Origin: Thermoplasmata archaeon
GTDB taxonomy: Archaea; Thermoplasmatota; Thermoplasmata; Lutacidiplasmatales; UBA184
Reading direction: 5' to 3'
Length of the DNA: 45,479 nt
NCBI GenBank assembly: GCA_021791335.1
Contig: JAJYWS010000010.1
Location: 1 to 45,479 of the forward strand
The translations under genes were made by a program, and so were the position numbers. A model generated the notes under the pieces. The model saw only the letters and a list, made by a program, of their open reading frames with translations, did no database searches and was not told the DNA's origin. Below, piece after piece: positions 7,169 through 16,232 of the stretch (its first letter is position 1; each line of letters opens with the position of its first letter).

Positions 7169-8278
7169 TCACCGCACCCGGTCGATCCGCTCGTCGGAGC
7201 GGGCGGCCGGAGCCGCCGGACCCAGAATCTGGGAAGACTTAACCCCGGTGACCACGATCATGACCCGGATCGTGCTCCGCATCGTCGGGTCGATCGCCGC
7301 CCCCCAGATGATGCGCGCGTTCGGGCTGATCGCCTTCTGGACCACCTCGCTCGCCCGCTGGGCTTCGCTGACCGTCATGTCGGGGCCTCCGGTGACGTTG
7401 ATGAGGGCCCCCGTCGCCCCGGCGATGTCGACCTTGAGGAGCGGGGAGTGGATCGCCTCGTTGACGGCATCCTCGGCCCGGTTGTCGCTCTCCGACTCGC
7501 CGATGCCGATCAACGCCACCCCGCCCCCCTTCAGGATCGTCCGGAGGTCGTTGAAGTCAAGGTTGACGAGGCCGGGCCGGGTGATGATCTCGGTGATGCC
7601 CCGGATCGAGCGGGCCAGGACCGAGTCGGCGACCTTGAAGGCGGTCTGGATCGGAAGGCGCGGGACCAGCTCCAGGAGCCGGTCGTTAGGGATGGTGATG
7701 ACCGTATCGACCGCGGCCGTCAACCGCTCGAGGCCCCGAAGGGCGTTCTCCTGGCGGACCGCGCCCTCGGAGGTGAAGGGCAGGGTGCAGACCGCGATCG
7801 TAAGCGGCCCCCCGGGGTTGGCTTCGCGGGCGGCCTCGGCGACCACCGGGGCCGATCCGGTCCCCGTTCCGCCGCCCAGCCCCAGGGTGATGAAGACCAT
7901 GTCGGAGTTCTTGAGGACCTCGCGGAGCTCCTCCTCCGCCTCCTTGGCCGCCTTCTCCCCGATCTCGGGGAGGGCTCCCGCTCCGAGCCCACGGGTGAGC
8001 CGCCGGCCGAGAAGGATCTTGCGATTGGCGTGGACCGTGAGGAGGTGCTGGGCGTCGGTGTTGCAGGCGACCATCTCGGCCCCGGAGAGCCCTTCTTCGC
8101 TGATCCGGTTGATGGTGTTGGAGCCGCCGCCCCCGCACCCCACAACCTTGATGTTCGTCTTGAGGGTCGCGAGGACCGCTTCGAGTTCGGCGTCGTCGCT
8201 CGACACGGGAATCGGCCGGGCCCGGCCCGTGGTCTCCGGCGGCAGCCGGGCGATGATTTCCTGAGCGAGCGGCCGCAT
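7169..8278 (-). CDS. ftsZ: Cell division GTPase FtsZ
   Basis: FtsZ polymerises into the division ring. The 369-aa protein has the nucleotide-binding KVVGCGGGGSNTINR near residue 45, NTDAQHL near 71, and the tubulin signature GLGGGTGTGSAPVVAE near 135. The T7 loop VNLDFNDLRTIL that contacts the neighbouring subunit is near 240. A 40-residue N-terminal tail precedes the core. The C-terminus ends in basic and acidic residues (ARSDERIDRVR) without a clear bacterial-type CTP. It is the first gene of an operon with secE, spt5 and rpl11. A TATA box 40 nt upstream is shared with divergent mptE. Confidence 0.96.
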   Translation of the reverse strand: MRPLAQEIIARLPPETTGRARPIPVSSDDAELEAVLATLKTNIKVVGCGGGGSNTINRISEEGLSGAEMVACNTDAQHLLTVHANRKILLGRRLTRGLGAGALPEIGEKAAKEAEEELREVLKNSDMVFITLGLGGGTGTGSAPVVAEAAREANPGGPLTIAVCTLPFTSEGAVRQENALRGLERLTAAVDTVITIPNDRLLELVPRLPIQTAFKVADSVLARSIRGITEIITRPGLVNLDFNDLRTILKGGGVALIGIGESESDNRAEDAVNEAIHSPLLKVDIAGATGALINVTGGPDMTVSEAQRASEVVQKAISPNARIIWGAAIDPTMRSTIRVMIVVTGVKSSQILGPAAPAARSDERIDRVR

Positions 8279-8314
8279 CTGCGGTGTACCTTAGGGAGGG
8301 AGAGCAGAGGCCCT

Positions 8315-8323
8315 CTTATAAAT
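8315..8323. promoter_or_regulatory. Bidirectional TATA box, ftsZ / mptE
   Basis: CTTATAAAT reads ATTTATAAG on the other strand. It is the only TATA-like element between ftsZ (start 8278) and mptE. Read rightward it predicts a transcript start near 8345, which rules out the long ORF start at 8284. Read leftward it gives ftsZ a leader of about 15 nt. Confidence 0.7.
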
Positions 8324-8355
8324 CGTTATTTCCGTTCCGTCCCGACGGAACGCCT

Positions 8356-9099
8356 GTGGAGTACCGCGACTGGGCCCCGATGTACGACCGCATCTGCCGG
8401 GAGTTCGGCTTCCCGTTCGAACGGGAGAGGGCGTCGGCGGACGAGCTGGAGGCCCGGGCGGGCGCACGGTTGACGGCCGAACCGTTGGACCCCCTACGGG
8501 GCCTCCTCGCCGGCCGGACCGTCGTGGTCTGCGGGCTCGCTCCCGGAGCCGGGGCGCCGCCCCTTTGGCGGCTTCCCGCCGACGCGTCGGCCCCGCTGCT
8601 GATCGCCGCCGACGGGGCGACCGAGCGATGCCTGGCCGCCTCCTTGATCCCGTCCATCGTGGTCACCGACCTGGACGGACCGGTGGCCTCGGAGGTCAAT
8701 GCCAACCGGCGGGGCAGCTGGGTCGTCCTCCACGCCCACGGGGACAACCGACCGGCCATCGAGGAGTGGGCCGACCAGTTTCCGGGTCGTTTGATCGGAT
8801 CCTGGGCCGGGCCGCCCCGGCCCCGGCTCCTCAACGTCGGGGGGTTTACCGACGGGGACCGGGCCGTCCTTCTGGCCGAACACGTCGGCGCGGCGCGGAT
8901 CCTCCTTTGGGGATTCGACTTCGCTCGGGTCGACGAGGCCGACCCCCCCCAGCGGACCCGCAAGCTCGCGAAGCTGGCGTGGGCCCGCCGGATCCTCGTC
9001 GATGCGGCCCGCCGGCGCCGGGCCCAGATCGAACTCTGGCTTCCCGATGGTCGCCGGGTCCCCTACGCGGAGGGGGCGGACGAGAGCACCACGAGGTAG
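8356..9099 (+). CDS. mptE: 6-hydroxymethyl-7,8-dihydropterin pyrophosphokinase, MptE-like (DUF115)
   Basis: MptE transfers pyrophosphate from ATP to 6-hydroxymethyldihydropterin in archaeal pterin synthesis. The family hallmarks are WAPMYDRICREFGF at the N-terminus, VVVCGLAPGAG near residue 55, LLIAADGAT, IVVTDLDGP, and a late LLWGFDFARVD. The ORF track starts at 8284, but that lies upstream of the TATA box. GTG at 8356 fits the predicted transcript start and the family N-terminus, giving 247 aa. The 3' end overlaps the convergent membrane-protein gene by 37 bp. Confidence 0.82.
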   Translation: MEYRDWAPMYDRICREFGFPFERERASADELEARAGARLTAEPLDPLRGLLAGRTVVVCGLAPGAGAPPLWRLPADASAPLLIAADGATERCLAASLIPSIVVTDLDGPVASEVNANRRGSWVVLHAHGDNRPAIEEWADQFPGRLIGSWAGPPRPRLLNVGGFTDGDRAVLLAEHVGAARILLWGFDFARVDEADPPQRTRKLAKLAWARRILVDAARRRRAQIELWLPDGRRVPYAEGADESTTR

Positions 9100-10874
9100 A
9101 CCACCTCGAGCCCGTTGCGGTAGAGCGGAACGAACGGCAGCTGCGTGAACCAGTGCTGGGCCGCCGTGCTGAGCGGCTGGGCGATCGCCGACGGGTTCAG
9201 CGCCACTCCCGTGTACATGACCGAATCCACCGCGACGAGGTCGATCGGCCGAAGCGTATGGGGGGCATCCGACGCGCGGAGTTCACTCAGGGCCGCCGTC
9301 CAGTTGGCGCCGTTGAAGAGGGCCGGGGTCGAGTCCCACGTGGCCGGGTTCCCGTCGAATCCGAAGATCATCGAACTCAGCCGGTGGTCGGTGGCGACCA
9401 CCCAGGTGGGCGGGGCGCCGAGGCCGACCCACATCCACAGCGTCGCGTCCCCATGGGTCAAACCCTCCTGGAACCCGCCAAAGTCGGCTTGGGGCGGGTA
9501 GACGATCGCCGCATTGGCGGCGATCAGGACCACGAGGCCGACGCTCGCCGCCACCATCGCCCGGCGGCCGGCCCGATCCCCGGCCCGGGCCACGAGCCGC
9601 CCGGCGCCGATGGCGACCAGGAGGCCCACCGGGATCAGGAGGTATTCGACATGGCGCGAAGGCGGGATCGCATTGATGAAGCCCGAAATCTGCGGGGCCA
9701 GCCCCCCCGCCACGAGCGTGGCGAGCGCCGAGATCCCGAGGGCCCCGAGCCAGGTGAGGGTGAACGGTCCCAGCCGGGCAAGGGTCGGCGTCCGACGGCT
9801 CCCGGCGGCGAGCAGTCCGAGCCCGAGGAGAGGGGTGAACCAGAGGATGGTGGCGGGGTTCGTCATCTGGGTCGTTCCGGGGAGCGGGACCAGGAGCAGC
9901 AGGGAGACGGCCCCGAAGACCACGACCGCGATGATCACGAGATCCCGCACGAGGCTCCGGTCGGACGGCAGCCGGACCCACCGGTGGAGCGGGCGACGGC
10001 CCCGGCGGTACCGGAGGAGGGCCGCCGCCGCGAGGAGCGTCAGGAGGGCCAGGGATTCGAGCGCGGCAAAGCTGGTCCCGGGAAGGTTGCCGAGGCCCGG
10101 GACGATGACGAGATTGACGAACGACTTGGCCGCAAAGAACCAGTAGACGAAGGTGCCGGTCACCAAGGCGCCCAGGAAGGCGAACTCCCGGGTCGGGAAT
10201 CGGCGGCTCCACAGGCGGGGACGCCAGAGTTCGAGCAGGAGGAGTCCGAGGAGCGCGCTGATGACGAAGAAGTAGGTCGACAGGTGGTGGGTCACGATGA
10301 GCGCGGCCGAGGTGAGGCCGAGCGGAAGGTACCATCGAAGGTCGCGTCGCCCTTCGACAAACATCCACAGCGCGGCCACGCAGAGAAAATCCCCGAGCGC
10401 GAGGGGAGCCGGATGCGCCAGGGAGAACATGCGGGGCATGGCGACCGAAGCGAAGGCGGCGCCGAGAAGCGCGACCGTGTCGTGCGGATAGATCCGGCGG
10501 AACAGCAGGAAGAGCGGGAGCACGCTCAGGGTCACGACGACGGGCAACAGGACCGTCAGGGCCGTGAAGGTCGAAAGGCCGAGCGCCCCGGCCCCGGCGC
10601 CCGTGAGAAGGAAGATTCCGGGGAAGTCCGGATAGGCGGTGCCCCATCCGAGGTAGTGGATTCCCCGGGGGATGTGACCGGTGGTCACGAGGGTGGCCGT
10701 GAGCCGGTAGTACTCGCCGGTGTCGGATCCGAACAGGGCGAACTGCCCGAGCGGCTCGAGGGCCAGGAAGACCAGCAGGGCGATGAGCGCCCCGAGCCAG
10801 AGGAGGATCTCGGGACGCATCGGAGCCCTGCGGGGCAGGGACTGAGCGGCGATCGAACCGTCCGAGGGGGCCAC
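9063..10874 (-). CDS. Polytopic membrane protein, GT-C/oligosaccharyltransferase-like
   Basis: The 603-aa protein has about 11-13 hydrophobic helices, starting with LLWLGALIALLVFLALEPL. The first extracytoplasmic loop holds an acidic motif, FGSDTGEYYRLTA, the position where GT-C glycosyltransferases keep their catalytic acidic residues. The soluble C-terminal part (about 480-603) includes VVATDHRLSSMIFGF. It may transfer sugars from a lipid carrier to the heavily sequon-bearing surface proteins nearby, which is inference. The GTG start at 10874 is 24 nt downstream of CCTATAGG, so the message appears leaderless; ATG at 10820 is an alternative. Confidence 0.72.
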   Translation of the reverse strand: MAPSDGSIAAQSLPRRAPMRPEILLWLGALIALLVFLALEPLGQFALFGSDTGEYYRLTATLVTTGHIPRGIHYLGWGTAYPDFPGIFLLTGAGAGALGLSTFTALTVLLPVVVTLSVLPLFLLFRRIYPHDTVALLGAAFASVAMPRMFSLAHPAPLALGDFLCVAALWMFVEGRRDLRWYLPLGLTSAALIVTHHLSTYFFVISALLGLLLLELWRPRLWSRRFPTREFAFLGALVTGTFVYWFFAAKSFVNLVIVPGLGNLPGTSFAALESLALLTLLAAAALLRYRRGRRPLHRWVRLPSDRSLVRDLVIIAVVVFGAVSLLLLVPLPGTTQMTNPATILWFTPLLGLGLLAAGSRRTPTLARLGPFTLTWLGALGISALATLVAGGLAPQISGFINAIPPSRHVEYLLIPVGLLVAIGAGRLVARAGDRAGRRAMVAASVGLVVLIAANAAIVYPPQADFGGFQEGLTHGDATLWMWVGLGAPPTWVVATDHRLSSMIFGFDGNPATWDSTPALFNGANWTAALSELRASDAPHTLRPIDLVAVDSVMYTGVALNPSAIAQPLSTAAQHWFTQLPFVPLYRNGLEVVYLVVLSSAPSA

Positions 10875-10895
10875 GGCCCGGGTACGCGTGGGCCC

Positions 10896-10901
10896 CTATA
10901 G
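10896..10901 (-). promoter_or_regulatory. TATA box for GT-C-like gene
   Basis: CTATAG lies within the palindrome CCCCTATAGGG, centred 24-25 nt upstream of the GTG at 10874. It supports a leaderless start on a non-AUG codon. Confidence 0.5.
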
Positions 10902-10940
10902 GGAGCCGGGGGGTCGCCGGCTCAGAGCCGCGACCATACT

Positions 10941-10950
10941 CATAAATAGG
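10941..10950 (+). promoter_or_regulatory. TATA box for orf139
   Basis: CATAAATAGG predicts transcription from about 10970. That excludes the TTG start given in the ORF track (10956) and favours ATG at 10986. Confidence 0.6.
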
Positions 10951-10985
10951 GGGCCTTGGTGGGCCCCGCGTCGGGGTGCCCCGGG

Positions 10986-11405
10986 ATGCCAAGCAGCTCT
11001 CGCTCCCATCGAGCGGCCGGATCGGCTCGGTCCCGGTCCCGTTCTGCGCCCGCCAAGCGGGTCGCCTCCCCGGCCAAGCGATCGACCGTGCGGGGCTCTC
11101 GGCCCCCCCGGCCGTTGAAGCCGGTGAAGAAGCCGGAGGCGTCGAAGCCGTCGGCGCGCCGCCCGCCTTCCGGTCCTTCGACTCCCGCGGCGGCCCGCCC
11201 CTCCGGTGGGGAAACGGCGCCCGGCCCGCTGCCGTTCGGGGCCGAGTCCCGGCGGCATGTCCTGTCCCTCGCGTTCCTCCGGGACGGCGACGATTTCTTT
11301 GCCCGGATCGAAACGGACGCGGGGCAGATCACCGAGTTGAAGCACCGGGCCCTCGACCAGCTGCTCTCCCTGGTCGCGGGTGAGCTCGAGGATCTACTCG
11401 AGTGA
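10986..11405 (+). CDS. Hypothetical small protein, basic disordered N-terminus
   Basis: This 139-aa protein is not recognised. Residues 1-85 are rich in Ser, Arg, Pro, Lys and Ala and look disordered and nucleic-acid-binding. Residues 90-139 form a compact domain, HVLSLAFLRDGDDFFARIET, followed by two helices (ITELKHRALDQLLSLVAGELEDLLE). That order resembles a beta-hairpin plus helices. ATG at 10986 was chosen over the upstream TTG because of the TATA box at 10941. It has its own promoter, and its neighbours are convergent or divergent. Confidence 0.65.
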   Translation: MPSSSRSHRAAGSARSRSRSAPAKRVASPAKRSTVRGSRPPRPLKPVKKPEASKPSARRPPSGPSTPAAARPSGGETAPGPLPFGAESRRHVLSLAFLRDGDDFFARIETDAGQITELKHRALDQLLSLVAGELEDLLE

Positions 11406-11505
11406 TCCGGGCCCCCGGCCCAGCCTGACCCTACCTGGGGTTGCGGATTCAAAGTCGGCCCATCTTGGGCGGACCCCGATCCGGCCGGTAGCTGATCCGT
11501 ATGCT

Positions 11506-14500
11506 CTACCGGACCCGACGGGGGAGCCCGTGGCGGCGATGGACGAAGACGGCGAGCGCGAGGCCCGTCAGTGCGACTCCGCCTCCCCCGGCCGCCCAAA
11601 GATACCACGCCACACCCCCGCTCGCCACGAACGAGACCACCACGGTGGGGATATCGCCGCCCGAGACCACCAACTGGCCTGACGACGGCAACGCCGCCAA
11701 GCCCGCGGTGTCGCCGACCGTGTACCCGTAGCTCCCGTTCCCCAGCCACACCTCGATCGTCCCGTTTCGGCTCACCTCCCTCTGTCCGGCGATCGTGACC
11801 GTCCAGGGGGTCCCGTTCGCGAGACCGCTCTCCTCGAACTCCACCCGATACAGCGTGGGGGCGAAGATCACCTCCACGCTCCCGCTCCGCCCCGCTACCA
11901 CGATCGTCCCCCCCCTCCCGTGGTAGCTCAGATTCCCGGAGACGAGGGCATATCGATAGCTGCCGTTCGTCAAGTTGAGCGTCACTGCGTTGCCGACCCC
12001 GGGATACGATCGCCCCTCCAACTCGACCGCCCACGCCGTCCCCTTCGGTAGCCCGGTCTCCGTCACGACCCACCCATACTGTACCGACTGGAATCGTACG
12101 AAGATCGTCTCTGAGCTCCCGTTGACCTCCAGCCCTCCCCCGCTCGCCGCCCACCGACTATCGTCCGTCCCCACCCCATAGGCATAGGTCCCGTTCCCCA
12201 ACTCCAGGGAGATCGACCGGCCGGTCGTTCCGTTCCCCTCCATCGTGCCGTTGATCGTCACCCACCAATGCAGTCCTCCGGGAAGCCCCGACTCCACCCA
12301 CGTCACCTCGCTCAGATACGGTACGAAGACTACCGACACCTGGATCGAGGCGCCGGCGAGAACGAAAAATCCTCCCCCACTATGCCTCGCCCGATCGGTG
12401 GTCCCGACCGTATAGCCGTATGTTCCGTTCACCAGTTCGAAGCTCAAGGTCGATGTCGCGGTCTCCCAACTCCCGATGCTGCTGACATTGATCCACCAAG
12501 GGGTGTGCGCGGGAAGGCCGGTTTCCGTCACCGTCACCGTGAGTCCGTACGGCACCGCCTCCATCACCGTCCCTGCCGCGCTATTCGTCACCTCCACCGT
12601 GCCCGTGCTCGGAACCAGCGCGAGGCCCCACGGGCTCGCTCCGACTCCCAACGTCGGAAACTGGGCGAAGTTCCGGCCGGGGTCCAGCACCCCCAGCACG
12701 TTGATCTCCGGCTCCGTGATCAGAAGCAGCCCCGTGACCGGGTCGTCCAGCATCCCCGTCGGGGGATAGGCAAACGTCAGGTTCTGCTCCACCTTCATCC
12801 GACTGGCGTTGATCACCGACAGGATACCGCTGTCCACGGACGAGACCACCACCTCCCCCTGGTTCGGGACGACCGCTTCCAACATCGGTCCCCGTCCGAC
12901 TCCGATCACCCCCTCCAGCCGGTACGTGGTCGCGTTCAACACCGTCACGTTCGACTCGGTCAACTGACTCACGTAGATCTGCCGGGTCGCCTCGTCCACC
13001 ACGGCCGCATACGACGGACCCCCGCCGGGCAGCATCACCCGGGCCGACAACCGCAACCCCTCCGCCGCGATCACCGAAAGATACGGGGCCCTGTTATTCG
13101 TCACCAGCCATGTCGTGCCCCAGGGATCGTAGGTCACCCCGATCGGGGCACCCCCCGTAGCCACCGTGGCGATCACCCGATCGGTCGTGGCCGAGATGAT
13201 GGAGAGGTTCCCCGTGAACGAGTTGGCCACCGCGAGTTCGCCCGTGACGGGATCGACCGCGATCGCCACCGGGCCGCCTCCCACCGGGATGGTCCCAACG
13301 ATCGTCAAGGTCACGGGATCGATCACTGCCACCGCGTCCTGGTATTCCTCACAGACATAGACGGAGCCGCTCACCGGATCGAAGACCGCTCCCAGCGGTG
13401 TCGTTCCGATCGAGATCGAGGCCTGGGTCGCCGATGTCGTGCTGTTGAGGACCTCCAGGGTGTCTTGGACCGGATTGGTCAGCAGCAGCTGACCGGGGGG
13501 TCCGGAGAGGAGTGCCCCCACCCCGCCGGGAATGGTTTGCCAGGTGTGGGTCGAGCGGAGGCTCGACGCGTTCGAAGCGTTGAGATTCCACTCGAAAAGG
13601 TACCCCGCGCCATTGTTGAGGCTCTCATTTCCGGTGGCCGCAAAGAGGGTCTGGTTAATCCCCGGATCAAACTGAATCGATGGAATCAACCCCATGAACA
13701 GGGCCGAGGCCGAGTTCGGCTGGTTCCAATTGCCCGTACTGGTCGTGGCCACGGTCCAGATGTGGGAGAGGTTGGCGAGTGAGACAGCCACCAATTGGTT
13801 CAGGTCATGGTCGAAGATGGACAAGCAAGGTTGGGGCGACACCGGCGCAACGTAAAGGAGGCTGCGCACGGGATCGAGCCCCAAGGCACCCGAGGGAAAG
13901 ATCGGGGGCGGAAGCGAGGCGCTGATAACATATCCCTTCGCAGGGTTGCCGCAGGTCAGATTGCCCGCCGGGGTGTCCAGATAGGGCGGGGGGGGCATCG
14001 ACAGGGTCGCCGTGAAACTCTCGTTGGAGGGGGAAAATACGCCAACCAGGGATGTCCCTGAAATGCTCGACCCACCTTCACCGGGCGTCTCCAGGACATA
14101 CAGTAGCCCAGTGTAGTTCGAAGTTCCCGGAGGTACCCAGAGTTCGGAGGTCGCCGGGTAGACCGTAGGCACGGATACGACAGGGAGCAGGGTCGTGGCA
14201 TTGTACACCGTAAGGGCGCCGGCGGAGTAGTTCTCTCCTTCGACCAGGTTCCCGCTTCCCACGACGAGTTCGTCGAAGCTCGGGATATACGCAAGACTGG
14301 CCGGAGGCGAGGCCGTGGCAATCTCCGTTTGGATCTGGTTGCTCGAGGTGTTCACGACGATCAGCAACGGGTCCACTTGACTCGCAATCACAATCGTCTG
14401 GTCGGCCGGGTCATAGACGATCGCCACGGGGGCCCCCGGCAGATGTATCGAGGTGATGGTACGACCCAGGGTCAGGTTGATTACGCTCAGCCCACCCCGC

Positions 14501-14904
14501 GTGAACGCGCCTAAGCTAGGGAGTTGGAGCACGTAGGCGCTATTGGTGGCCGGATCGTAGGCAACCTCTTGGGGATCGGCGGGGTCCATGGCCACGGGCT
14601 GCCGTCCGGGGTAGACTGTGTTGTTGTCCAGTGCCAGAGTCTTTGCGACCGAATAGAGTCCCTCGTAGTTCGGGGCCGTACCCACACCCGGGCTTGCGGC
14701 CCCTCCGTTGCTACCCAACCGCGGTGCGTACCCACTCAATCGGAAGGCGGTGGGGCTGGCCCTTAGGTCGATAGGGGCGACTGAGGACCCCATGACTAGC
14801 CCCACCAGCAACACAGCGACGAGCACGGCCGACCTGAAGTTCCACGTCTGCGGATCCCGAGCGGAGTTGTGCAGATCCTGCGCCGGTCCCATGGTATTGA
14901 TCAC
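11506..14904 (-). CDS. Membrane-anchored surface protein: YVTN propeller plus four ETGLP domains
   Basis: The 1132-aa protein has a signal-anchor/signal peptide (about residues 25-43, SAVLVAVLLVGLVMGSS). A very long YVTN-type beta-propeller region follows (about 70-790), with repeats such as PVAIAVDPVTGELAVANSF. Four tandem domains of about 80 aa then begin with TETGLP or VESGLP and contain a W-W/WxV core. The C-terminus has one membrane helix (about 1100-1120) and a basic tail. Many N-x-S/T sequons suggest glycosylation. The start is GTG (14904) or ATG (14892), 16 nt after the Kelch-like gene, without a Shine-Dalgarno sequence. Role: cell-surface adhesion or S-layer association (inference). 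Confidence 0.85.
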   Translation of the reverse strand: MINTMGPAQDLHNSARDPQTWNFRSAVLVAVLLVGLVMGSSVAPIDLRASPTAFRLSGYAPRLGSNGGAASPGVGTAPNYEGLYSVAKTLALDNNTVYPGRQPVAMDPADPQEVAYDPATNSAYVLQLPSLGAFTRGGLSVINLTLGRTITSIHLPGAPVAIVYDPADQTIVIASQVDPLLIVVNTSSNQIQTEIATASPPASLAYIPSFDELVVGSGNLVEGENYSAGALTVYNATTLLPVVSVPTVYPATSELWVPPGTSNYTGLLYVLETPGEGGSSISGTSLVGVFSPSNESFTATLSMPPPPYLDTPAGNLTCGNPAKGYVISASLPPPIFPSGALGLDPVRSLLYVAPVSPQPCLSIFDHDLNQLVAVSLANLSHIWTVATTSTGNWNQPNSASALFMGLIPSIQFDPGINQTLFAATGNESLNNGAGYLFEWNLNASNASSLRSTHTWQTIPGGVGALLSGPPGQLLLTNPVQDTLEVLNSTTSATQASISIGTTPLGAVFDPVSGSVYVCEEYQDAVAVIDPVTLTIVGTIPVGGGPVAIAVDPVTGELAVANSFTGNLSIISATTDRVIATVATGGAPIGVTYDPWGTTWLVTNNRAPYLSVIAAEGLRLSARVMLPGGGPSYAAVVDEATRQIYVSQLTESNVTVLNATTYRLEGVIGVGRGPMLEAVVPNQGEVVVSSVDSGILSVINASRMKVEQNLTFAYPPTGMLDDPVTGLLLITEPEINVLGVLDPGRNFAQFPTLGVGASPWGLALVPSTGTVEVTNSAAGTVMEAVPYGLTVTVTETGLPAHTPWWINVSSIGSWETATSTLSFELVNGTYGYTVGTTDRARHSGGGFFVLAGASIQVSVVFVPYLSEVTWVESGLPGGLHWWVTINGTMEGNGTTGRSISLELGNGTYAYGVGTDDSRWAASGGGLEVNGSSETIFVRFQSVQYGWVVTETGLPKGTAWAVELEGRSYPGVGNAVTLNLTNGSYRYALVSGNLSYHGRGGTIVVAGRSGSVEVIFAPTLYRVEFEESGLANGTPWTVTIAGQREVSRNGTIEVWLGNGSYGYTVGDTAGLAALPSSGQLVVSGGDIPTVVVSFVASGGVAWYLWAAGGGGVALTGLALAVFVHRRHGLPRRVR

Positions 14905-14920
14905 GGTTTGTCAATCATCG

Positions 14921-16210
14921 TCATCCGAACCACCAGCAGCCAGATCCGGCGGTGAGGGGGGAACCCGTAGCCATCCCACTACACACGATCATCTCGGGTT
15001 GGCCCAGACGATTCCACCCTGTCGCGTACCCGGCGTAGGCTCGGGCCGTGGGAGCTTGGACTAGGTTGGGGTCGACCGACCATATGAAAGCCAGACCTCC
15101 CGGGGACGAGCCGGAAATCCGACCCATATACGTAGTGCCGGAAGGTGAAAGTCCTTGCGTTCCGCCGAAAAGGTAGTAGTACTGCGAAATACTTGTCAGG
15201 GCCGCGCCCTCGAAGGTCGGCGGGTTCGAACTACCTGCGCTCAATGGACTCCATACCGAAGCGGAGGAGCAGAGCGGCCCCGGACACATTCCGACATTGA
15301 CCTCGAGGAGATTGCCCTGGGCATTTGGGGCATTGCCTATCCGGTCTGCCCCTCCAAACTCGGTGTCATTAATGCTACTGCTGCCGGGACTCTGAAGTGG
15401 ACCCACTATGGTTCCCCCAATTTCGGGATTGGGCATTGAGCTGATTAGAGTCCAGACCAGGTGATAGGGCGTGCACCCTGCGGATGGTGTGAAGTTGCTG
15501 ACCTCCCAGCTCTGCGAACTGGCCGAGCCGTTCGCCGTCTCCCCTCCGGCCATCATCCCCAAGTTGATTGAGATTGCCTCCCCTACGCCCTGCGCCAGCG
15601 CTGAAGTGGGATGGGTCACCCCCGCACAGCTCTCCTTCACCCAGACCGATGCCGATGGAACGCTGTAGTTGTATTCGAACACCCAGAGGTCCGAGTCCAG
15701 TTGAGCGCAGATCAACTGCCCGTTCGCCCCGACTTTCGGTGCGGCTCCGCATCCGCCGTACAGGATCGAGACTCCCGAGTCCAGGTAGAAGAGGATCGCT
15801 CCCCAGCGGGGAGACGGAGCCCCGCATCCGCCGGAGGGGCAGACGGGAATGGCCCCTGACGTGTTGACCAGCCAGGTTGAATTGCTCAGGAGGTGAGTCG
15901 CCGGGTCATATCCACCAAAGAAGACGTACGGTCCGGGCGAGGTACCGTTGAAGCCCTGATAGGTCATGGAGGGGCTCACCACGGCCGGAAAGTTGGCGGG
16001 GATCGGTATCGGGGTCCACTGGGGACCGATTCCGCTACTGGCGATCCCACTCCCCCCCCTTTGAAGTTGCGGAGCGGGGGCCGCCGGCGCCCAGCCCAAG
16101 GTAAGGGACGCTAGGACGAGGGCGACAGCCAGGGTCACGAGGGTCGGCCAGGGAGGGCCCGAAGCAGGAATGAATTTGTTGGGTCTGTGGGCCGTACGGG
16201 AATAACGCAT
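14921..16210 (-). CDS. Secreted Kelch-like beta-propeller protein
   Basis: The ORF track begins at 16432, but a TATA element (AAATTAAAGAC, minus strand) 27 nt before the ATG at 16210 sets a leaderless start, giving 429 aa. A twin-basic N-terminus and hydrophobic stretch (PTLVTLAVALVLASLTLGW, about residues 22-40) form a signal peptide. The mature part has Kelch-like blades, e.g. SPRWGAILFYLDSGVSILYGG, YVFFGGYDPAT and YYLFGGTQGLS. Cysteine pairs (CPSGGCG, CGPLC-like) suggest disulfides. There is no C-terminal anchor. It is followed after 16 nt by the anchored YVTN protein, so the two probably act together at the cell surface. Confidence 0.8.
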   Translation of the reverse strand: MRYSRTAHRPNKFIPASGPPWPTLVTLAVALVLASLTLGWAPAAPAPQLQRGGSGIASSGIGPQWTPIPIPANFPAVVSPSMTYQGFNGTSPGPYVFFGGYDPATHLLSNSTWLVNTSGAIPVCPSGGCGAPSPRWGAILFYLDSGVSILYGGCGAAPKVGANGQLICAQLDSDLWVFEYNYSVPSASVWVKESCAGVTHPTSALAQGVGEAISINLGMMAGGETANGSASSQSWEVSNFTPSAGCTPYHLVWTLISSMPNPEIGGTIVGPLQSPGSSSINDTEFGGADRIGNAPNAQGNLLEVNVGMCPGPLCSSASVWSPLSAGSSNPPTFEGAALTSISQYYYLFGGTQGLSPSGTTYMGRISGSSPGGLAFIWSVDPNLVQAPTARAYAGYATGWNRLGQPEMIVCSGMATGSPLTAGSGCWWFG

Positions 16211-16232
16211 GCCACGCTGAGGGGCGTCACCG

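Noticed and set aside
8565-10901. 778-aa plus-strand ORF
   Set aside because: Shadow of mptE in another frame, then antisense to the membrane-protein gene; low-complexity residues only.
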